Below are positions 6,603 to 10,938 of a DNA stretch of 10,938 nucleotides, piece after piece; position 1 is the first letter of the stretch; each line of letters starts with the position of its first letter. Location: assembly GCA_902462065.1 (NCBI GenBank), contig CABQAK010000051.1, forward strand, positions 1 through 10,938, written 5' to 3'. This DNA is from an uncultured Collinsella sp. GTDB lineage: Bacteria > Actinomycetota > Coriobacteriia > Coriobacteriales > Coriobacteriaceae. Under the pieces are notes generated by a model, which did no database searches, was not told where the DNA came from, and saw only the letters and a list, made by a program, of their open reading frames with translations. The translations under genes and the position numbers were made by a program.

Positions 6603-6652
6603 ATGCCAGCACGGCATTATTCGGTGGGCGCGACCAGGCGCCGTGCCCACCG
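6603..6652 (+). other. Two hairpins in the glgP-glgC spacer
   Basis: A small stem ATGCC/GGCAT (6603-6607 with 6613-6617, loop AGCAC) is followed by a strong one: CGGTGGGC (6622-6629) perfectly complementary to GCCCACCG (6645-6652), with GCG/CGC able to pair inside. A further tiny CTAA/TTAG repeat follows at 6653-6664. No U-run follows the strong stem. The first stem is followed by TATT, too short to call a terminator. These may stabilise mRNA ends or attenuate transcription between glgP and glgC. Confidence 0.55.
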
Positions 6653-6668
6653 CTAATGGGTTAGAAAC

Positions 6669-6694
6669 ATCGATGACAGAAGGAGAAATCGATG
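6669..6694 (+). promoter_or_regulatory. glgC ribosome binding site between ATCGATGA repeats
   Basis: AGAAGGAG (6678-6685) lies 6 bases before the glgC ATG and is the strongest Shine-Dalgarno sequence in the window. It is flanked by a direct repeat ATCGATGA (6669-6676 and 6688-6695). Because ATCGAT is self-complementary, the two copies can also pair and present the Shine-Dalgarno sequence in a loop, with the start codon in the stem. Confidence 0.6.
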
Positions 6695-7840
6695 AGTAAG
6701 AAAGAATGCATCGCGATGCTCCTCGCAGGAGGACAGGGCAGCCGATTGGGGGCACTCACCCAAAAGATCGCTAAGCCGGCGGTTAGCTTTGGTGGCAAGT
6801 TCCGCATTATCGACTTTTCGCTCTCCAACTGCTCCAACTCGGGCATCGACACGGTGGGTGTTCTGACGCAGTATCGCCCCTACCTGCTGCATGCCTATGT
6901 GGGCTCCGGCGAGGCGTGGGATCTGGACAGCCGCGACGGCGGCGTGTCGATTCTGCCGCCGTACGAGACGCAGACCGGCGGCGCCTGGTATGCGGGCACG
7001 GCCGACGCCATTACGCAGAACCTCGACTACATCAAGGCCAACGACCCCAAGTACGTCCTGATTCTGTCTGGCGATCACCTGTATCGCATGGACTACCGCA
7101 AGATGCTCAAGACGCACATTGAGAACAATGCCGACCTCACGGTGAGCGTTATGCCCGTGCCGTGGGAGGAGGCCAGCCGCTTTGGCATCCTGACCACCGA
7201 CCCCGAGGACGGCCGCATCACCAAGTTCACCGAGAAGCCCGATAAGCCCGATTCGAACCTCGCGTCCATGGGCATCTACATCTTCTCGGCCGACGTGCTG
7301 ATCGAGGCGCTCGAGGAGGACGCTCTGGACCAGCGCTCGAGCCACGACTTTGGCAAGGACATCATCCCCAAGGTGCTCGGCGAGAACAAGCGCCTGTACA
7401 GCTACGAGTTCCACGGCTTTTGGAAGGACGTCGGCACCATCGCCAGCTTCCACGAGACCTCGATGGACCTGCTGGGCAACAACCCCGAGTTCGATCTGTT
7501 TGACAAGCACTTCCCCATCATGTCCAACATCACCACGCGTCCACCGCACTACATTGGCCCTGACGGCCGCCTGGACGACTGCCTGGTCTCCAACGGCTGC
7601 AAGATCTACGGCACCGCTCGCCACTCGATCCTTTCGACCGATGTCATCATCGAGGAGCGCGCCGTGGTCGAGGACTCCGTGCTGCTGCCGGGTGCGCACG
7701 TTAAGAGCGGCGCGCACATCTGCCGCGCTATTTTGGGCGAGAACTCCACGGTCGAAGAGGGCGTGAAGCTCGGCTCTGTCGATACCACCAAGGATACGGC
7801 CGTCGTTGGAAATGACGTCGTTATCGGGAAGGGGGAATGA
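6692..7840 (+). CDS. glgC: Glucose-1-phosphate adenylyltransferase, catalytic subunit
   Basis: 382 residues, typical of GlgC. It makes ADP-glucose and pyrophosphate from glucose-1-phosphate and ATP, the committed step of bacterial glycogen synthesis. Motifs: nucleotide-binding loop GGQGSRL (13-19), KPAVSFGGKFRIIDF (about 28-42), GTADAITQN, GDHLYRMDY (127-135) with the catalytic Asp D128, and FTEKP with K182, the glucose-1-phosphate ligand. The C-terminal third (from about 280) is a left-handed beta-helix with repeated hydrophobic and Gly positions, which usually carries subunit and allosteric contacts. Only 4 bases separate its stop from glgD, suggesting coupled translation and matched amounts. 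The effector that controls the enzyme cannot be read from the sequence. Confidence 0.96.
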   Translation: MSKKECIAMLLAGGQGSRLGALTQKIAKPAVSFGGKFRIIDFSLSNCSNSGIDTVGVLTQYRPYLLHAYVGSGEAWDLDSRDGGVSILPPYETQTGGAWYAGTADAITQNLDYIKANDPKYVLILSGDHLYRMDYRKMLKTHIENNADLTVSVMPVPWEEASRFGILTTDPEDGRITKFTEKPDKPDSNLASMGIYIFSADVLIEALEEDALDQRSSHDFGKDIIPKVLGENKRLYSYEFHGFWKDVGTIASFHETSMDLLGNNPEFDLFDKHFPIMSNITTRPPHYIGPDGRLDDCLVSNGCKIYGTARHSILSTDVIIEERAVVEDSVLLPGAHVKSGAHICRAILGENSTVEEGVKLGSVDTTKDTAVVGNDVVIGKGE

Positions 7841-7844
7841 TCCG

Positions 7845-8972
7845 ATGATCAATCGCAAGGCCATCGGTTATATTACCGCTAACTACTCTTCGACCTACGG
7901 CAGCGTGCTGCTCAAGGACCGCCCCATCGCGTCCGTTCCGTTTTTGGGCCGCTACCGCCTGATCGACTTCCCGCTGTCCAACATGATGAATGCCGGCATC
8001 AAGACCGTCGGCGTCGTCATGCCGGGCAACTACCGCTCGCTGATCGACCACGTGGGCTCGGGCAAGGACTGGGGCCTGGACCGCAAGAAGGGCGGCCTGT
8101 TCATGGTGCCCGGAAACGCGTATGGCACCACCAAGGGCGGCATGCGCTTCCTGCTGCGCGACATCATCTCCAACAAGACGCTGTTCCAGCGCTCGGACAA
8201 GCCCTATGTCGTGATGATGGGCACCAATATCATCTTTAACATGGACCTCAACACCATCATCGACGCGCACGAGAACTCCGGTGCCCAGATGACCGTGGTG
8301 TACTGCAAGGCTACGCGCAACGTCGATGACGAGACCAAGCTGCAGATCAACGAGAACGGCCGCCTGACGGGCGTGAGCGCTGGCGTCGTGTACGGCGACA
8401 ACGCCTCTATGGACTGCTGCATCGTCAACCGCGAGACGCTGCTCGAGATCATCGACCACTACCAGGCCGCCGACTATCTGGACCTGCTCGAGGCACTCCA
8501 GGGCGACTTTGGCAACATCGACGTGTGCAGCTACGAGTACAAGGGCGAGGTCGTGGGCGTGTTTAGCGAGAAGTCGCTGTATCGCCGCAGCATGGACCTG
8601 CTCGACCAGACCGTGGCCGACCAGCTCTTCGACCCCGAGCGCCCGATCCTGACCAAGGCTCACGACGTGCCGCCTTCGCGCTATGCGACCGGCAGCCACG
8701 CCTGCAACTCGATCATCTCGGCCGGTTGCATCATCAAGGGCACCGTTCGCAACTCGATTCTGTCGCGCGGCGTCGTGGTCGAGGAAGGCGCTTCGGTGAC
8801 CAACTCGATCATCAACCAGAGCTGCATCATCAAGAGCGGCGCCCGCGTTGAGAACGCCATCCTGGACAAGAACAACGTGGTTCCCACCAACACCGAGCTT
8901 CGCGGCACGCCCGAGAACATCCTGGTGCTGGGCAAGGCTCCGTTAACTTCCGACACCACCATCGTACGTTAA
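7845..8972 (+). CDS. glgD: GlgD-type ADP-glucose pyrophosphorylase subunit, probably non-catalytic
   Basis: 375 residues, homologous along its length to GlgC (RLIDFPLSNMMNAGI matches RIIDFSLSNCSNSGI) and ending in a similar beta-helix. The active-site signatures are lost: there is no GGxGxRL loop near the N-terminus (TANYSSTYGSVLL stands there), GDHLYRMDY is replaced by GTNIIFNMDL, and no FTEKP is present. In the GlgC/GlgD systems studied in Bacillota, GlgD alone is inactive and raises GlgC activity in a hetero-oligomer. The same role is inferred here. The start is ATG at 7845, with AAGGGGGA (7829-7836) 8 bases upstream inside the end of glgC. The in-frame ATG at 7806 lacks a good ribosome binding site and would overlap glgC by 35 bases. 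Confidence 0.93.
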   Translation: MINRKAIGYITANYSSTYGSVLLKDRPIASVPFLGRYRLIDFPLSNMMNAGIKTVGVVMPGNYRSLIDHVGSGKDWGLDRKKGGLFMVPGNAYGTTKGGMRFLLRDIISNKTLFQRSDKPYVVMMGTNIIFNMDLNTIIDAHENSGAQMTVVYCKATRNVDDETKLQINENGRLTGVSAGVVYGDNASMDCCIVNRETLLEIIDHYQAADYLDLLEALQGDFGNIDVCSYEYKGEVVGVFSEKSLYRRSMDLLDQTVADQLFDPERPILTKAHDVPPSRYATGSHACNSIISAGCIIKGTVRNSILSRGVVVEEGASVTNSIINQSCIIKSGARVENAILDKNNVVPTNTELRGTPENILVLGKAPLTSDTTIVR

Positions 8973-9003
8973 CGTTGGCACCGCAACATCGCTCGTAACA
9001 TGT

Positions 9004-9039
9004 AGAATAGCCGCCCGGTTAGCGCCAGGCGGCTATTCT
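9004..9039 (+). other. Perfect 12-base-pair hairpin in the glgD-glgA spacer
   Basis: AGAATAGCCGCC (9004-9015) is perfectly complementary to GGCGGCTATTCT (9028-9039), with a 12-base loop. It is the longest uninterrupted stem in the window. It sits 31 bases after the glgD stop and 23 bases before the glgA ATG. The sequence after it is CGAATTGCAAC, without a U-run, so complete termination is unlikely. Partial termination, mRNA end protection or RNase processing are possible. TAGAAT at 9003-9008 resembles a -10 box and TTGGCA at 8975-8980 a -35 box, but the 22-base gap argues against a promoter. Confidence 0.65.
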
Positions 9040-9062
9040 CGAATTGCAACATGGGAGACAAT

Positions 9063-10938
9063 ATGGCTGATTCCAGCAAAAAGATGCAGATCGTGTTTGC
9101 CTCGGCCGAGTGCGCGCCGTTTGTGAAGACCGGTGGCCTGGGCGACGTGGCGGGCTCGCTGCCTGCGGCGCTTGTGCGCGCCGGCGCCGAAGTTATCGTG
9201 ATGGTGCCCAAGTACGCCACCATCAAGGACGAGTACAAGGCGCAGATGGAGCACTTCTCCGACTTTTACGTGAGCCTGGGTTGGCGCAATGAGTACTGCG
9301 GACTCGAGAAGCTCGAGCACGACGGCGTCACCTATATGTTCATCGACAACGAGCGCTACTTTGCGCGCGACTATCCGTACGGCTTCTTTGACGACGGCGA
9401 GCGTTTTGCGTTCTTCTCTAAGGCCATCACCGAGAGCCTGCAGCACCTGCCGGCCGGCTTTGAGTGCGACATCCTGCACTGCAACGATTGGCAGACGGCA
9501 CTGGCGCCCGTGTTTTTGCGCGAGTTCTACCAGGGCCTGCCGCTGTACGACCGCGTCAAGACCGTGTTCTCGATCCACAACGTGGCGTTCCAGGGCCAGT
9601 TTAGCGATACCGTGATGGAGGACATCCTGGGCGTGGCGCATATTCCGGCGGCTGCCTCGCAGCTGCGTTGCGACGCCTGCAGCATCAACTACATGCTGGG
9701 CGCGCTGCGTTATGCCGATGCCATCACCACTGTGAGCCCCACCTATGCCAACGAGATCAAGACGCCCGAGTTTGGCGAGGGCCTGGACGGTGTGCTGCGC
9801 GAGCGTTCGTACGCGCTGCAGGGTATTTTGAATGGCATCGACGTCGCGGGCTTTGATCCGGCGACCGACAAGCGCATTGCCGCCAACTACACCGTCGAGG
9901 ATCGTTCTGGCAAGGCCGTGTGCAAGGCCAAGCTGCAGGAAGAGCTGGGGCTCGAGGTTCGCGACGACCGTCCGCTTATGGTCATGGTCACGCGTCTGAC
10001 GCGCCAGAAGGGCATGGACCTGGTCATGTACGCGCTCGACCGCATCCTGGCCGGCGGCGTGCAGGTGGCGGTGCTGGGCACCGGCGACCGCGACTACGAG
10101 GACGGTCTACGCTACTTCCAGGACAAGTACCCCGGCACCATGGCCGCGCGCATCGAGTTCGATCCGGCGCTGTCACAGCGCATGTATGCTGCCGCCGACA
10201 TGTTCCTGATGCCTTCGAAGTTTGAGCCCTGCGGCCTGTCGCAGATCATCGCCATGCGCTACGGCACCCTGCCGATTGTTCGCGAGACCGGTGGTCTGAA
10301 GGACACGGTGATCCCGTATAACGAGTTTACCGGCGAGGGCACGGGCTTCTCGTTTAGCAACTTTAACGACGACGAGATGGGCGACGCGGTCTTCCGCGCG
10401 GCACGCCTGTTCTGGGATAACCGCGACGCTTGGAACCAGCTGGTCACGCAGGCCATGAGCCAGGACTTTAGCTGGACGCGTTCGGCCGATAAGTATCTGG
10501 ACCTGTACTTCTTTATGCACCCGGAGATTGAGAGGCCAGCGGCTGTTGTCGACGAGCCTGAGGCTGCGGCTGAGCCCGAGGTTGTAGCCGAGCCGGTTGT
10601 TGAGGCGCCCGCTGCTGCTGAGGAGCCCAAGGCTGAGGAGAAGCCGGTTGAGGCTGAGCCCGTAAAGGCCGAGCCTGAGGTGAAGCCCGCAGCAAAGCCT
10701 GCGGCTAAGAAGACCACGACTCGCAAGACGACCGCTAAGAAGCCCACTGCGACTAAGGCAGCGGCAACCAAGACCACCGTTGCCAAGGCAACGACCACGC
10801 GTAAGCGTACCACCGCAGCTGCCAAGAAGGCCGCCGAGGCCGAGGCTGCTCCCGAGGTAAAAGCCGACGCCACCGAGGATAAGCCTGCGGTAAAGACTCC
10901 GGCCAAGACCGCTGCTAAGAAGACGGCCGCGACCACCA
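9063..10938 (+). CDS. glgA: Glycogen synthase (ADP-glucose dependent), 3' end outside the window, with long low-complexity tail
   Basis: The reading frame is open to the window edge: 625 complete codons and no stop. The GT5 enzyme transfers glucose from ADP-glucose to the non-reducing end of the growing alpha-1,4 chain. Seen: KTGGLGDV (K22, ADP-glucose binding) near the N-terminus, CNDWQTALAP, the conserved SIHNVAFQGQF, GILNGIDV, VTRLTRQKGMDL at the start of the second Rossmann domain, and FEPCGLSQ (E388) followed by GTLPIVRETGGLKDTV. The core ends near residue 490, as in standard enzymes of about 480 residues. Beyond it follow at least 134 residues of low-complexity sequence. ATG at 9063 has GGGAG (9053-9057) at a 5-base spacing. 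It completes the synthesis set made up by the operon. Confidence 0.95.
   Translation, partial: MADSSKKMQIVFASAECAPFVKTGGLGDVAGSLPAALVRAGAEVIVMVPKYATIKDEYKAQMEHFSDFYVSLGWRNEYCGLEKLEHDGVTYMFIDNERYFARDYPYGFFDDGERFAFFSKAITESLQHLPAGFECDILHCNDWQTALAPVFLREFYQGLPLYDRVKTVFSIHNVAFQGQFSDTVMEDILGVAHIPAAASQLRCDACSINYMLGALRYADAITTVSPTYANEIKTPEFGEGLDGVLRERSYALQGILNGIDVAGFDPATDKRIAANYTVEDRSGKAVCKAKLQEELGLEVRDDRPLMVMVTRLTRQKGMDLVMYALDRILAGGVQVAVLGTGDRDYEDGLRYFQDKYPGTMAARIEFDPALSQRMYAAADMFLMPSKFEPCGLSQIIAMRYGTLPIVRETGGLKDTVIPYNEFTGEGTGFSFSNFNDDEMGDAVFRAARLFWDNRDAWNQLVTQAMSQDFSWTRSADKYLDLYFFMHPEIERPAAVVDEPEAAAEPEVVAEPVVEAPAAAEEPKAEEKPVEAEPVKAEPEVKPAAKPAAKKTTTRKTTAKKPTATKAAATKTTVAKATTTRKRTTAAAKKAAEAEAAPEVKADATEDKPAVKTPAKTAAKKTAATT
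10536..10938 (+). other. Acidic-then-basic low-complexity tail of GlgA (protein region, incomplete)
   Basis: Residues 492-541 contain 15 acidic residues (14 Glu, 1 Asp) and 4 Lys, with Ala, Val and Pro between them. Residues 542-591 contain 12 Lys and 3 Arg and no acidic residue, in units such as PAAKPAAKKTTTRK. Residues 592-625 return to mixed charge (EAEAAPEVKADATEDKP) and then to Lys/Ala units at the window edge. GCT, GCG and GCA are frequent Ala codons here. The tail shares the 10-base word GGCAACCAAG (10763-10772) with the GlgB tail (3943-3952). Confidence 0.9.

Noticed and set aside
4038..6755. 905-residue open reading frame on the minus strand opposite glgP
   Set aside because: It is antisense to the clear phosphorylase gene over its whole length. 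Its existence follows from strong G+C codon bias, and its protein shows no family motif.
7806..7844. Longer glgD starting at ATG 7806
   Set aside because: It would overlap glgC, lacks a proper ribosome binding site and adds residues not seen in GlgD. ATG 7845 has AAGGGGGA 8 bases upstream.
8975..9008. Promoter before glgA (TTGGCA and TAGAAT)
   Set aside because: Both boxes look good, but they are 22 bases apart and the -10 lies inside the left arm of the hairpin.
1..10938. CRISPR arrays, insertion sequences, prophage or toxin-antitoxin genes
   Set aside because: No regularly spaced repeats, transposase motifs or terminal inverted repeats were seen. The window is almost fully occupied by metabolic genes.

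Overview
The window is a high-G+C bacterial stretch. It carries a complete glycogen metabolism operon on the plus strand (glgB-glgP-glgC-glgD-glgA, the last gene running off the right edge) and a short divergent two-gene unit on the minus strand: a HAD phosphatase and a thiamine pyrophosphokinase. A tRNA-Ala is cut by the left edge. The paired ADP-glucose pyrophosphorylase subunits GlgC and GlgD, the strong G+C codon bias and the Lys/Ala-rich protein tails suggest an actinobacterial gut anaerobe of the Coriobacteriia, perhaps Collinsella. This is inference from protein character, not a database match.

Layout. Bases 1-94: 5' part of tRNA-Ala(GGC) on the minus strand with a clear sigma-70 type promoter. 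130-1470: thiamine pyrophosphokinase and HAD hydrolase, minus strand, 9 bases apart and in the same frame. 1471-1816: a 346-base divergent control region with an array of TGGTAAAAC half-sites, an extended -10 promoter facing glgB and a two-tier inverted repeat in the glgB leader. 1817-10938: glg operon. Every junction in the operon carries hairpins except glgC/glgD, where the genes are 4 bases apart.

How the genes work together. GlgC, probably with the degenerate partner GlgD, makes ADP-glucose. GlgA polymerises it into alpha-1,4-glucan, GlgB adds alpha-1,6 branches, and GlgP releases glucose-1-phosphate when the store is used. Synthesis and breakdown therefore share one transcription unit and must be balanced after transcription or by allostery. 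The intergenic hairpins, one of which covers the glgP ribosome binding site, are candidates for setting the ratios.

The most unusual feature is in the proteins. GlgB ends in a 71-residue polycationic tail like those of histone H1 or mycobacterial HupB. GlgA ends in a tail of at least 134 residues made of an acidic block followed by a basic block. These are not part of the normal enzymes and may hold synthase and branching enzyme together, or tie glycogen synthesis to a polyanion. The other standout is the operator array between the divergent units, where one perfect palindrome overlaps candidate -35 elements in both directions.
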